Assembly (NCBI RefSeq): GCF_918797505.1
Contig: NC_092800.1
Span: forward strand, 31,052,263 to 31,116,262
DNA: 64,000 nucleotides
Source: Bemisia tabaci
Taxonomy: Eukaryota > Arthropoda > Insecta > Hemiptera > Aleyrodidae
Reading direction: 5' to 3'
Shown here: positions 33,501 through 49,461 of the stretch, in pieces
Layout: each line of letters starts with the position of its first letter
How positions within the stretch are numbered: the stretch's first letter is position 1
Translations under genes and position numbers: made by a program
The notes under the pieces: model-generated
What the model was told of the DNA's origin: nothing
The model's input: the letters and a program-made list of their open reading frames with translations, nothing else
Database searches by the model: none

Positions 33501-34564
33501 TGAAGAATTTGGGTCAACCACAACCGTTCAGTCATTCGTCCAGTAGAGATTCTGGATACTCGCAGCCGGAGAAGAGTAACGCGCGGCAGCCGTACAGACC
33601 GAAATACACAACAGGAGCAGGTGTACCGAGTTCTAGCGGTGCGTCCGGTCCTTCGGGACCATCAGGGGCGTCAGGACCAGATCAGAGCTCTCTTAATAGC
33701 AAGAAAAGTCAACAACCAACAGGAGCTCCACAAGAGGACTCGACACGAACGCTTATGCTTACGGGACCTGGATCTACATACTTGGAGAATACGGGTCCGG
33801 AGCCGAAAATTAAGTATCCTAAACTGCCATTAACCACAGGCTTAGGTTTAAGTTACCAGCGACCTGAGTCGATTAGAAATAGTAAGCCCAGTTACAGTCC
33901 AACTGGACCTGGCCAAAGGAGTAAGTTATCTAGTTACCAGGGGAGCATCATTTCACCGTCAATCATAAAACAGCTGGATGTTACGGCACCGGGACCTTCT
34001 GGTTTAGGACGGCAGCCCGCTCAAACTTCAACAATTAGGAATAATGGCATCCAAGAGAGCGATCAATTGGATTATGAAGAATACGATGTGACTCTGAATG
34101 ATGCACTGCAACCGTCGACACTGCACCCCACGAGAAGCTTGGCACTTTCGGGTAGTTTTGCTCAAGATCCACTTTTGAGCCCGTCAATCAAAGGTCGAAG
34201 AACGATTAGCCCGCCGAGGAAGACGATAAACCAAGAGGCTTATGTGATTTCTGATGCAACACAGCAATTTCTAAACGTGCAGAGAAATCTTGGGTACAGA
34301 GGGAGCATTGTGCCACAAGCTGAAGCCAAACAGCGGCAAAATTTCCAAGAGCAAGCGCACATGGAATCGGAACGATTGGTCAGCCGAAGGAAACCGAAGC
34401 AACCAGACAATTCTCGAGTGGTGCTACAAGCGGAAGAAACACACTCTCGTCCGACAGCAAGTGATGGAGAAACAGCACCAGGTGTTTGGGTGATCCAGCA
34501 AGCACCCCGGCGAGTTGTTAACAAGCAAACTGCTCCTGTGATACAATATGATGAATTTTATTGA
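9503..34564 (+). CDS. Secreted CPAP1-type chitin-binding cuticular protein (six coding exons)
   Basis: The coding exons are 9503-9548, 14427-14527, 16763-17023, 25806-25939, 30031-30278 and 31563-34564, giving 3,792 nt and 1,263 residues. Exon phases are mutually consistent and every junction is GT-AG. The protein has an N-terminal signal peptide (about residues 1-31). One CBM_14 chitin-binding domain follows, with six cysteines at 120, 135, 141, 151, 164 and 172 (spacing x14-x5-x9-x12-x7). There is a Thr-rich stretch near residue 199 and then about 1,050 residues of polar low-complexity tail. Proteins with a single CBM_14 domain form the CPAP1 group of insect cuticular proteins, which bind chitin in extracellular matrix. 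Family membership is well supported; the exact ortholog is not assigned. Sequons at NIT, NVT, NLT and NYT suggest N-glycosylation. Introns total about 21 kb and are mostly transposon debris. Confidence 0.85.
10350..10419 (+). repeat. Double-stem 70-bp motif, occurrence 3
   Basis: AAAACGCCTTCAATCTCGTG, then CGTATGCAATATGGACATCC, then AATAGTTGCATCAAAGCG. The order of blocks and the stem halves are as at 5329. It lies inside intron 1 of the CPAP1-like gene on the sense strand. Confidence 0.6.
11564..12186 (+). mobile_element. Family F element, long copy
   Basis: Starts CAGGGTGTCAACTAAAACAG and ends GACTTGCAGACACCCTT. The TIR is roughly CAGGGTGTC. The interior has repeated TTCAGTGCTTT/TTCAGTAC motifs and CTCGAATTGCGAC blocks, as in the 275-bp copies at 22588 and 28321. 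It is about twice their length, suggesting an internal duplication or a further insertion around 11830-12000. The 124-residue - strand ORF across it is not a transposase. Confidence 0.6.
12241..12466. mobile_element. Family A palindromic MITE, copy 1
   Basis: A 226-bp near-perfect palindrome starting CACTGGAAAAAAACACATTG and ending with the complement (CAATGTGTTTTTTTACCAGTG). It folds end to end around a centre near 12350, where TTAAGCTTGAATCAAG and its complement meet. Both strands are open for ~75 codons, which explains the repeated look-alike ORFs at each copy. Other copies are at 15186, 15903 and 29669. Confidence 0.8.
13739..14368. mobile_element. Foldback MITE rich in GGTTCATGTGACCG dyads
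   Basis: The left end is CACGGAGAAAAATTTCGGTC and the right end complements it (GACCGAACTTTTTTTCTCGGTG, finishing at 14368). The left part contains many copies of ATGAACCGAA and TTCGGTTCATGTGACC. A second foldback (13968-14332) sits inside it. Without that insertion the element is about 265 bp. Its right end lies only 58 bp before CPAP1-like exon 2. Confidence 0.65.
13968..14332. mobile_element. Nested foldback inside 13739-14368
   Basis: The ends are TACTCGGAGAAAAAAACTTC and a complement finishing TTTCTCCGCGTA. Arms of about 150 bp pair, for example GTGCGTGGGACCTGAAGTTT against AAACTTCGGGTCCCACGCAC. The centre holds three or four tandem copies of a ~24-bp unit with the core ACTTCGGTTCTCACAT. 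A TA dinucleotide lies at both boundaries, which would fit Tc1/mariner-type targeting, but this is not proven. Confidence 0.65.
14427..14527 (+). CDS. CPAP1-like exon 2: end of signal peptide and mature N-terminus
   Basis: The acceptor is TTGCGATGTTTCAG (exon start 14427) and the donor GATGAG followed by GTAAGA. It completes Gly16 and then encodes VLLCLIQVNLLEALKG, the hydrophobic core and cleavage region, and the mature start SAVVLQAKNKAEQAKDE (residues 33-49). It ends in phase 0, matching exon 3. The ORF seen upstream of the acceptor is intronic read-through. Confidence 0.8.
15186..15411. mobile_element. Family A palindromic MITE, copy 2
   Basis: A 226-bp palindrome from CACTGG to CCAGTG with the same arms as 12241-12466. 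No matching direct repeat is evident at its two flanks (AATGGGAG against AGTGCGAT). Confidence 0.8.
15508..15790. repeat. Diverged inverted repeat
   Basis: The left arm contains GATAGACAAAAGC and CCTATTGGTTGAAATGGGTG. The right arm read in complement gives GTAGACAAAGCTGAC and CCATTGGTTGAAGCAGGTGG. The arms are about 120 bp with many mismatches, typical of an old foldback MITE. The 188-residue - strand ORF across it and the neighbouring family A copy is a by-product of palindromes. Confidence 0.45.
15903..16130. mobile_element. Family A palindromic MITE, copy 3, with 13-bp flanking repeats
   Basis: A 228-bp palindrome from CACTGG to CCAGTG. The 13 bases before it (CCGTAATTGTGTA) and the 13 after it (CCGTAATAGTGTA) match at 12 positions. 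The same 13-bp offset is seen at the copy at 29669, so a target duplication of this unusual length is possible. Confidence 0.8.
16314..16737. mobile_element. TIR element abutting exon 3
   Basis: The left end AGACCTTGTCTCCACGAGCC is matched by the right end CCGTGGAGACAAGGCCT in complement. Subterminal GAGATTTGTCCC and GGGACAAATCCC are also inverted. The interior has a perfect hairpin at 16378-16410 (TGGGAAAAATATTGA paired with TCAATATTTTTCCCA). The right terminus is 25 bp upstream of the first base of exon 3, inside the normal branch-point zone. Confidence 0.65.
16763..17023 (+). CDS. CPAP1-like exon 3: spacer and first two CBM_14 cysteines
   Basis: The acceptor is GATGTTTTCCAG and the donor TGTCAA followed by GTAAGT; it is in phase 0 at both ends and encodes residues 50-136. 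The reading includes ENITLPDGTVIPVNVT, PQIDYVYDPNLPRELNGYN and DYPFYNGVPEDIDFKC, ending PHKCQ. Cys120 and Cys135 open the chitin-binding domain. Codon third positions are strongly G/C, unlike the AT-rich introns, which independently supports coding. Confidence 0.9.
17174..17426 (+). mobile_element. Family C MITE, copy 2
   Basis: A 253-bp element starting CGACGGTGAAAGTCGGCAAT and ending in the complement ATTGCCGACTTGCACCGTCG. It has the internal palindrome GACGTC and the shared TTCTCTGTGCGAAGAAAATT block. The 180-residue ORF across it (16972-17514) is exon 3 in a wrong frame running into this repeat. Confidence 0.8.
18041..20017. mobile_element. Near-perfect palindrome with ~950-bp arms
   Basis: It begins GAGGGTTATTCATATAGGCG and ends with the exact complement CGCCTATATGAATAACCCTC. 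The arms run about 18041-18990 and 19068-20017 with very few mismatches around a ~80-bp spacer. The spacer end contains ATATCGA and TCGATAT. It is inserted in the family D element between ACTAGCAAAA and TTTCACAGAA, and the intact copies read ACTAGCAAAAGTTCACGGAA there. The 86- and 66-residue ORFs (18767 + and 19091 -) are the same sequence read from the two arms. The superfamily is unknown. Confidence 0.85.
20153..20383 (+). repeat. Minisatellite of family D, about three units
   Basis: Tandem units of roughly 70 bp with the core GCGTGAAGTATTC, then CTTGTAGGCGCTA, then GTTTCACG, then GACCGC. Unit boundaries are visible at each GCGTGAAGTATT or GCGTGATGTATT. Confidence 0.7.
22505..23000. mobile_element. 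Palindromic element carrying a family F insertion
   Basis: The arm at 22525-22586 (GGTCACTTTTACGGATCC, GTACATGACAAACCTGGTCT) is the complement of the arm at 22909-22990 (AGACCAGGTTTGTCATGTAC, GGATCCGTTCCGCG, AAAAGTGGCC). The family F copy at 22588-22862 begins two bases after the left arm, so it inserted next to or in the loop. Confidence 0.65.
22588..22862 (+). mobile_element. Family F MITE, copy 2
   Basis: Starts CAGGATGCCTACTAAAACAG and ends GACCTGCAGACACAC. It has the block TTCAGTACTTTTTCAGTACC and the TTCCGGAC/GTCCGGAA-type right half found in the copies at 11564 and 28321. Confidence 0.7.
23974..24283 (+). mobile_element. Family I MITE, first of an inverted pair
   Basis: Starts CCCAAGTAGCACAGATTGCA and ends CGTTGCACTTTGTTACTTCGGG. 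It is rich in TTGCAAT/ATTGCAA motifs. A second copy in opposite orientation starts 42 bp downstream, so the two form a ~690-bp inverted pair (23974-24657). A related single arm lies at 13240-13420. Confidence 0.65.
24326..24657 (-). mobile_element. Family I MITE, second of an inverted pair
   Basis: Starts CCCAAGTAGCACAGCGCAAC and ends TTATTGCAATCTGTGCTACC, the complement of the left end of the copy at 23974. The spacer of 42 bp between the pair is unrelated sequence. Confidence 0.65.
24977..25098. mobile_element. Family J short MITE
   Basis: A 122-bp element with ends CTGCCGTGATAGGGAAGAGA and TCTCTTCACTAACACGGCAG. The inner AGCAGTAAGTGCA is inverted against TGCACTTACTGCT. A longer relative spans 60653-62115. 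Confidence 0.7.
25806..25939 (+). CDS. CPAP1-like exon 4: last four CBM_14 cysteines
   Basis: The acceptor is TGTTATAG (exon start 25806) and the donor AAGAG followed by GTAAGC. It encodes residues 137-180 plus two bases of Arg181. The reading begins VYHHCLFGTRYDFLCANYT and continues FICHFVSEVDCDNSPKYF, giving Cys141, 151, 164 and 172. The aromatic residues between cysteines are those expected at the chitin-binding face of this domain family. The AG acceptor lacks a long pyrimidine tract, but frame and domain continuity with exon 3 leave little doubt. Confidence 0.9.
26651..26719 (-). repeat. Double-stem 70-bp motif, inverted occurrence
   Basis: Read on the - strand: AACGCCTTCAGTTTTTCGTA, then TATGCAACCTAGACATCCGG, then TATAGTTGCATCAAGGCG. 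The outer stem CGCCTT/AAGGCG and the inner stem ATGCAAC/GTTGCAT are both intact. It is in antisense orientation to the host gene. Confidence 0.6.
27130..28041 (+). mobile_element. Family D hAT-like element, uninterrupted copy
   Basis: A 912-bp element starting CAGGGCCGGATTTACTTACT and ending CCTAAATCCGGCCCTG. The flanking 8-mers are CTGGTTAC (27122-27129) and CTGGTAAC (28042-28049), matching at seven positions. The minisatellite with GCGTGAAGTATTC cores is at 27431-27690. It serves as the reference for the pre-insertion state of the copy at 17858. Confidence 0.85.
28321..28595 (+). mobile_element. Family F MITE, copy 3
   Basis: A 275-bp element from CAGGGTGTCTAGTAAAACAA to GGACTTGTAGACACCCTG. 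The flanks AAGTTAC and TGGTTAC are similar, hinting at a decayed 7-8 bp target duplication. The next element starts about 25 bp downstream. Confidence 0.75.
28620..29577. mobile_element. Mariner-derived foldback made of two 3' ends
   Basis: The ends are CGAGGGCTGTCCCAAAAGAA and its complement, each next to a TA (28618-28619 and 29578-29579), the Tc1/mariner target signature. The two arms of about 430 bp are inverted copies of one transposon tail. The right arm encodes, at 29165-29254 (+), DFQQCFSQLKKRWQKCID and ends KYFEGDR followed by a stop. This is the C-terminus of a mariner transposase. The left arm encodes the same tail on the - strand (about 28910-29015). The catalytic part is missing. 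Confidence 0.8.
29669..29899. mobile_element. Family A palindromic MITE, copy 4, with 13-bp flanking repeats
   Basis: A 231-bp palindrome from CACTGG to CCAGTG. The flanks are TGCGTTAATGATG on the left and TGCGCAAATGATG on the right, matching at 11 of 13 positions and at the same offset as the copy at 15903. It ends 131 bp before exon 5. Confidence 0.8.
30031..30278 (+). CDS. CPAP1-like exon 5: Thr-rich linker and basic/Tyr-acidic block
   Basis: The acceptor is GTGTTGCAG and the donor AAACG followed by GTAAAT. It completes Arg181 and encodes residues 182-263 plus one base of Gly264. It reads NEALYKQDTTTTPRPPP, then a run of eight Thr and TEAPKTKKPRRQRP, then RRRPVYEYYYEDEEEP. The Thr/Pro segment is a likely O-glycosylated linker. 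The basic and Tyr/Glu blocks begin the low-complexity tail. Overlapping ORFs in the other five frames arise from its simple codon usage and are not genes. Confidence 0.9.
30279..31562 (+). other. CPAP1-like intron 5
   Basis: A 1.3-kb AT-rich intron from GTAAAT to a TTTCGCTATTTCAG acceptor. No repeat family from the rest of the window was recognised. The 74-residue ORF at 30838-31062 has no support. Confidence 0.6.
31563..34564 (+). CDS. CPAP1-like terminal exon: 1,000-codon polar tail
   Basis: Begins after TTTCGCTATTTCAG, completes Gly264 and encodes residues 265-1263, with TGA at 34562-34564 after APVIQYDEFY. The tail has no further cysteine domain. Visible parts are a Tyr/Asp block (YYDDEYYDD near residue 355), KPKPKHHDRDRHRPRHRP, a second Tyr/Glu block (EYEYYDDEEYEYEPP near 450), and an RRDQ/DRREQ repeat (about residues 523-590). 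There is also a Ser/Gly/Pro patch (SGPSGPSGASG near 955). Beyond residue ~650 the sequence is less repetitive, with PSYSPTGPG-type motifs. It looks intrinsically disordered and charge-patterned, as expected of a matrix or cuticle-crosslinking tail. The 362-residue ORF on the opposite strand is its antisense shadow. Confidence 0.92.
32340..32540 (+). repeat. In-frame DRREQ/RRDQ coding repeat
   Basis: About a dozen imperfect 15-21 bp units (GACCGAAGAGARCAG-like) encode alternating DRREQ, DRRDQ and QDRRE. All units keep the reading frame. Such arrays change length easily between individuals by slippage. Confidence 0.75.
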
Positions 34565-34760
34565 GTATCTTTGCAAGTGATCTTAAATGAAACGAAATAA
34601 GGAGTATCCTATATTGAGAAACTTTCTATTTAAATGAAAGAATTTCATTTCTTCCATCAAAAACTGCAAGTGAAATTATCTCAATACTAAAGCACAGTGA
34701 AATATGCTGAGTGTGCAAATAAAATGATAAATTTGGTATGAGAATCGTGAAAAATAAAAC
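34565..34760 (+). promoter_or_regulatory. 3' UTR with candidate poly(A) signals
   Basis: AATAAA hexamers occur at 34718-34723 and 34753-34758, about 155-190 bases after the stop codon, in AT-rich sequence. These are the likeliest cleavage signals for the CPAP1-like transcript; the true site cannot be read from sequence alone. Confidence 0.5.
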
Positions 34761-37700
34761 CATTCATAAAATATTTGAGACAACTCCTCCAGCCTTAATA
34801 GGAAAAAGACAGAGAGCGGTTCATTACCTATTTCTAGAGTTATTAAAGTAACATGAACCAGGCGACTATTAAATTTGACAATCACCTTGAGATACGTAAG
34901 AGATAAAATTATGTTTAAAGATTGTCAAAAAATAGCATTTCAACAGAGTTTCCCGTAATTTTGGAGAATGATAAATAACTGAGAGAAATATTAATAAAAT
35001 TACTTATTTGTTTCATTCTGAGGTCATTTTACCTGTTCAATTTTTTTGTTCAATTTGAGGACTAACTTGTCAGCTGCTTTTACTCTAAAAGATTCTTCAA
35101 TGAGACTAGTCAAAAATGTAAAAAATGAATTTTTCTTCCGTTATGAAACAACAATAATTCTCAACTAGGTCTACTAATGAAACTACATAGAAAGAGAAAT
35201 GAAAAACACATGTATGTGTATATTCATCGTTGTTTATCAAAATTATTGATGATAGAAAGAATCAATAAGCAAAACAGAGCCACGAACATCAAAGGATTTC
35301 CTCTGAGACCATTAAGCGGCAGATGACGCCAGTATTTAATTTTTGATGAACTGATAAAATTTCCAGAATATTTATTCCTCTAAAAATAAGAAAGGCTGTG
35401 CGAATTTTGAATTTTAACTGTTCGATCTGGTGTTGATAAAACTAAGGAATCATCTATTAAGACCATGAAGTCAAAAATTTTAGTTTTTCTGACACCAGAC
35501 CGACGACAGATCTCTTTATAATAGAAGAACTCATAAAAAAGACAGTAAAAATGAAAGGAAATTTTTAAAGATAAAATTATCAGGGTAGCAGAAGTTTTGG
35601 AAATTGCAGAAATTTCGAGGATAATTTTCGTAAAATGGCTGCGCACGAAGCAAACCGATGTAAAATTTCTTTTGTTATTTTTTTTTCTTTAGATCACATG
35701 TGTACATACATTACTCAACTATTAAGAGTGTGCAATTAAAAAAGTGCAATAATATATCAATAGGAAAAATGTTCGTATTTAGCTAAAATTATGATGATAA
35801 TAAGTATGATGAAGTGGATGCAGAACTTCAATCTACTTCTTTTTTTTTGCTGACAAAACAAGGAGACATCAAACACTGAGAACAAAAATATTAAATTTTT
35901 CTTAAACTGATGGAGGAAATTTGTAATTTAACAATAGTCAATAAGCTGCACCTAAATTTGTTGCTCGGCTGACAAAAGGGCATGACAGCACATTGAGATA
36001 AGCCTGAGTTGTATGAACAACAGGTTTAGGGTTCACCATGAAGTGTACTTACGCCCATATGTTAGAGGCGACATATTGCTGCATTTTGCAACAAAAACTC
36101 ATCTAATCATAAGTGCTTTGAATAGGTAACGGAAAATACTAAAACTCCTCAATTTTAAAATGGAGAATTTTTTCCTGAACGTCTGTTCAGTATTCTTATA
36201 CTCTGTTCTGCAAATAAGAGAAAGAACTATATCGAAACTCTGGCTATTTGTGCATATTTTATTTCACCAACTTTGTAAATCAGGAGCAGCTAACACCATA
36301 GTTATTATCGGGAATCACAAAACTGTCTTGAGATAACTGAAGATGCGAAAAAAATGTTCAAAACAGTGTAAGTACATGCAGACGACTCAGTATGCAAATT
36401 TCAATTGTAAAACATTTAATTTCTGTGATAAACACCTATTTAATGGCAATTTCATATTACAATGATTTATGCGCTGTGACTTGAGCATCTTGTATCAAAA
36501 CTTACAAAAGCAATGAATGGAGAATGGTGATGCCTACCATACTGTCTAATCTTTTAAAGAACTAAGATCAGCAAACTTATGTATTTCAAAATTTATCAGG
36601 GTTTTTTTATCAACAATCGGAAAATTTGAGAAAATTTCAACTAATTACTTCCATTAGTTTTCCGTTGAATAATTTTCAAAAAAGAAAGGACTGATGCATC
36701 TCCGTTGATTTTGCAAGTTTTGACATTAAGGCTCCAATGATCCTTCTTTTGAACTTTTGATGTCGACTTTAATGATAGTCTCGATATTTCTCCGTTTGAT
36801 GGATGTCGTAAGATTCTTCTGTCCATGTACCATTGAAGCCATGACTGTTTATGTATTTAGTGTAATAAATACAAAAACTAAATATAAAAGTCAGTCTTGA
36901 TTACATCATTCTTCCTCCACAATAAAGATCTTGGAATACTAGGAAAAAGCAAACATACTTGGGTGACCTAAACTTTTATGATGGAAATTACTCTATTTTC
37001 GTTTTAATGATAATTCAAGACACCAAAAAACGTGAGGACGCGAGAGTTGCTTTGCAAAATCTGCCGTCTTCGAGTGCCATGCTTCTTGCTTAGCACGGCA
37101 GTATAGATTTCAAGGGAAAAACTTTCAAACTTTCCATAAACCATGAATTCCCTCCTCTCGAAAGACAAAAATTCCTCTCGAAAGACAAAGATTCCTCTCA
37201 AAAGACGAAAATTCCTCTTGAAAGAACCAAGAGAAATAGTAATAACAGCAGCGATAAAGTCAAACCTTCTTTGCTATGACCTAGCATCCAAGAAACTTAT
37301 TGATAATCCCATACCTGCATTATCAGTGCTACAAAAAGCTGAAATGAGTCAAGCAGAGTGATGAAAATAAAATAGTCTTTGACTAACAAAGATATAGATT
37401 TTTATTTCATTACTTATTGCAGTTGAAACTAATTAATAAAATTGATACCTAACAAAAATCACAGGTCAAGCTTGAAGCAAATTTGTAAAAAGATCAAAAT
37501 ATTCCGAGGGATAGACAGTTTGAAAGTAGGTATACATGTGAGACGTTATTTAAGTCATACAAGAATGTGAACCTTATTGAACCAACTTGATTTACCCACT
37601 TTTATTTCAAATTCTGAGAGAAAACTTGTGGATTTCAAGAGAACAAATGGATTCATATCTAGTGAAATCAATCAAGTGGAAAGAGGTTGTGTAAGGTTGT

Positions 37701-38642
37701 GTTTGCACAGATTAAGTAGTCTGTAAGGTCCCTGATTTTTTATACTCATGAAATGAAGATTCACGAAAAAATTATACATGCTCAAAATCTTGTTCACGAC
37801 TCAGAGTTATCTTCACAATCAACTTAGTTATTTCAAACTGATCCGGAGTTTAGGCAAAAGGACCCAAAATGTATCTTACAAAGTAATTAGAGCAATTCTT
37901 ACATTTTCGATGATGTTTGCTGGATATTTTTTTTCACAATCACAAACGAATTTGACTGATACCTTCAACTGAAATGACAAGACCTATGATCAAGGTAACG
38001 AATAAACGGCTAAATGTCAAAAATAAGTCCCTCAATTGTAGCTTTTAAAAATATCTGATTAAGTTTTAATTTCTTCAAAAACAACTAATCCAAATGTTTC
38101 CTTGTTATTTTGGATGATTTTTTTAAAACAAGAGAAGAAAATTAACAGAAAATGTCATAAGGAACGGTTGGTTAGTTTTTCTTTGAAAAAATAGAACATG
38201 AGTGGAGTCTTACGAAGTTGCAATCTGAGATACGCATTTTTCAATTTCAGCCATCCAAATTTTATTGACGACAATTTATTTTTACCAATTTTATCGCCCT
38301 ATATCCAGGGAGAGAGAATTTTTGGAGGTTTATATCATGTATGGAGTTAAACTATACTAAAAAATATTCTCACACTTTAAAATTGTGCTGAATACTGATG
38401 GTAAATAAGAGTTACAGTGAGGTCACTCATGCATGAGGTTGATTATCATGATCGTTGACTAAAAATAAACTGAAAAAAAAATTTGCTGAAGAGCTTTGAT
38501 TCAAAAGTATCTGGAGGTCATAATTGCTTTTGAGCGATCTACAAAAGTAAACAGTCAATAACAAATACGTACCGATACATCCAAGGAATCCATGAAAACA
38601 GGATTACTTTTGGGAAAATTTTTGATGTATTGATGCGTTCTT
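34761..38642. other. Convergent intergenic region
   Basis: About 3.9 kb of AT-rich DNA between two convergent 3' ends. It is notably poor in the MITE families that fill the introns: only a family E right-end fragment (TTGCTTAGCACGGCAG near 37086-37101) and a 20-bp tandem repeat were seen. All ORFs here are under 90 codons and lack domains. It probably includes the 3' UTRs of both genes. Confidence 0.5.
37154..37226. repeat. 20-bp tandem repeat, about four units
   Basis: The unit is CCTCTCGAAAGACAAAAATT. Unit starts at 37154, 37174, 37194 and 37214 show an exact 20-bp period with 0-4 changes per unit. Confidence 0.75.
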
Positions 38643-46958
<8,316 letters not shown>

Positions 46959-47635
46959 TCTTCGTGACACTTGATTCGTTAGGGATAGAAGATTTGAGAT
47001 CCAAGAAACTCCAGTCGTTCATACAGCAATGGATGGGAAAGTACTGAATTTAACGGGTTTGAAGAAAAAGGAGGTAGAATAATTGGCTATCAAATGAGAG
47101 ATTCAGGTGGGGTTATTACGTGATCGGCGCAACACTTGAGATTTGCCACTTAAGGTGATTCCAAGTGATCTAGGGAAGGCAACCGCCACCACGTAGCGCT
47201 GCTACGTGAGTGAGTCTTCAGGAAGGAATTGTCGTCGCCACTTTGATTTTTATGAAGGAAATCGATCCATAACGTGTAGCCGCATAAATTCTGAGCACAA
47301 TGATACCAAATTTGTCAAGAATTATTGCAAAAATATACCCGAAAGTACGGGAACGGATTTTACATAGGGTATCGTAATGAGTAAGAGAGAGATAGCGATA
47401 TGCCGATGTCAGCTGCATGCTGCATGGTTGCCGTTGCGGTTGCCCAATTCCTACTTTTGGGTTGCCCCGTGGATCCCCTGATTGTTTTGATTTCGTTTTC
47501 TGAGTTCTCACTCTGCGAAAGTAGATTGCTGACTATCGTATTAGAAATGCAATAGTGAGAAATATTCATCCGTGTAAGATGTGTCGTAAAATGTGTCAAC
47601 TATCGTTTTCGCGACAAGTTTGAACCAGATTTGTG
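46959..47635. other. Upstream region of SQOR
   Basis: Non-coding DNA upstream of the SQOR start codon. It holds the 33-bp block TTGCCACTTAAGGTGATTCC, then AAGTGATCTAGGG at 47144-47176. That block recurs in complement at about 53599-53622 next to another element, so it belongs to a repeat. The two overlapping - strand ORFs at 47218-47599 lack domain features. No TATA-like core could be assigned. Confidence 0.35.
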
Positions 47636-47887
47636 CTAATACCATAAATTATGTAAATTCATTATTTGTTTCATGTTTGTTTCCATACAAGTTTGGAGGT
47701 TAGCAATGAACAGTTCCTTTGCTCCTTGATGTAGATACATAACAATATTTTTTACATCGGATGTTTGACACTGCAAAAGCAGTGAACCATTACAAAATTG
47801 TGATGTCAGGTAATACAGCCTCCCACTACCTTGTTGTTTCGAATTCAGGTGTATCGATGATACTTCGCCAATGGTTTCGTTACAGCA
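47636..47887 (-). pseudogene. Candidate exon B of an unrecognised gene
   Basis: After a good acceptor (TTGTTAGGTTTTCAG) an 83-codon open frame encodes CCNETIGEVSSIHLNSKQQG, then GRLYYLTSQFCNGSLLLQC and a further ~45 residues ending NLHNLWY and TAG. The composition looks protein-like. It does not join candidate exon A in frame: A ends two bases into a codon while this frame needs none. It is therefore a broken gene, a pair of exons from different transcripts, or a site of sequence error. I do not recognise the family. Confidence 0.3.
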
Positions 47888-47972
47888 CTGAAAACCTAAC
47901 AAAGAAAGTTACGCAGTCTTTGATTCAACCCTCTTTCTCCTCCCCAATTCTATCTTTCGTAGATGCCTTTAC

Positions 47973-48160
47973 AAGCCTCTGAATGTTTCATAGAGTGCCT
48001 GCTTCAAACTTCCATCCCGACTGTGATCTTCCTCATAATGGTCGTAGAACGTCCAAATAGTTGGCCAACCTATAGAGTGCGGAAGAATTATTCCATCCAT
48101 TAGACCTTGAAAGTAATTGTAAGAACGAGGATGGAAAATCCTCCTTCCCATGTTGAATGC
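47973..48160 (-). pseudogene. Candidate exon A of an unrecognised gene
   Basis: Between an acceptor (TTAGTTGTCAG) and a donor (GGCTT followed by GTAAAG) the frame encodes AFNMGRRIFHPRSYNYFQGL, then MDGIILPHSIGWPTIWTFYD and HYEEDHSRDGSLKQALYETF. The residue composition (GWPTIWTFYDHYEE) is unlike random translation. It lies upstream of SQOR on the same strand. No homologous family comes to mind. The adjoining candidate exon B is one frame off. Confidence 0.35.
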
Positions 48161-49461
48161 CTGACAACTAACTTCCTCAAGTAGCCCGATTGTTGAAACT
48201 TTAACTGGCTATGTCAGCAAGATAAGACAAGATATTGCCCCATCTGCGCTGCGTAATATATCGATTTCCGATTCTTGTCGTGCCGACATAAATGTAAAAA
48301 ATCAGGCTGCTGATCTACCATTCTAACTGAAAGACCTTATAATTGCAGAGTGAAATGACAGGAGTGGATTTTTTGTGTATGTGTGATGACACTTAGTGAT
48401 CACAGGTGTCGCGAAAGGAAAAGTGGAGACAGCTCTGTGACAGAATTCATGTTTCTTGCCATAAGATATAGGAGTGTGGAGTTGGGTTGATCCACTGACC
48501 TAGCAATGTGAAATTAGTATTAGGTATGATAAAGCTCAGAAAAACACATATTGGTCCGTCCCGTTCTGTCCTCAACATCATGTGATCAAGAGTGTTTTGG
48601 GGTCTTTCCAAAGGTCAGTTCGTGTCCTCTCAATGAGAAGAACTTGATTTTGGAAAGGCCTGCTGGCATTACTTTCACTCATCAAAACCAAAACTAAAAG
48701 CATTTAATGCTAAGCAGCCACTTGAGGTAAGAAATCACAAGACATCAAAATTCAATCAGAATTGAAAATACTGAAGTAAGTATTTAATTTTACTTTTTTC
48801 AGTATTGACTTAACTTAAAATAATTCATGTCGCTAAGTGTACTTACTCCTCACTATCAATCGTAAATTCACTTCCACTAAATTTTGTCTCAATAACTATT
48901 TGAATCACGCAGGTCACTAGTTCAAGACAAGTTCTGTTATTGGTCCAATCTCAAATTAAATTTGATCGATCTCTCCCTGCCGGTTCCGTTTGAAGATTTC
49001 AAAATACCTTCGTTTCGTCAACTTAGTAATGGGCAATTTTCCCTACAGAACTGTTACGTTTAAGTTACCAAATTTCTGTTGAATGAGAGGAACAGTTGCA
49101 CAAGCATAGTAACAACAAAAGCGCTATAAAGTTTTGAATTTCTTTCTTTCAGATGTTGGCTTGCATAAATTCTATTTTTACAAAATCATAGGTCAATAAA
49201 TCAATTCAAGAGACCTGAATAAATCCTGTCTGTGAAAATTTGAATTAAAATTATACCTTGGAAACTGCTTCAGATTAGATTGCTTTTAAATCTCATAAAA
49301 TGTTTTATCCTCTTTTATGCTTCAAACTTTCTGTTCTTGAATTTCTTAAATTTTCTTTTGAAAGTTAAGTATAAGGGTTCTCAGACGTTCAATTAAAGCA
49401 ACATACATACTTTTAACATTTCAGTTGACAGATTCTGAAGATAAGAAGCTTGAGATGAGGT
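48161..49461. other. Non-coding stretch
   Basis: AT-rich, with no ORF over 60 codons and no repeat that I recognised. If candidate exons A and B belong to a gene with exons further upstream, this is intron. Confidence 0.4.
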
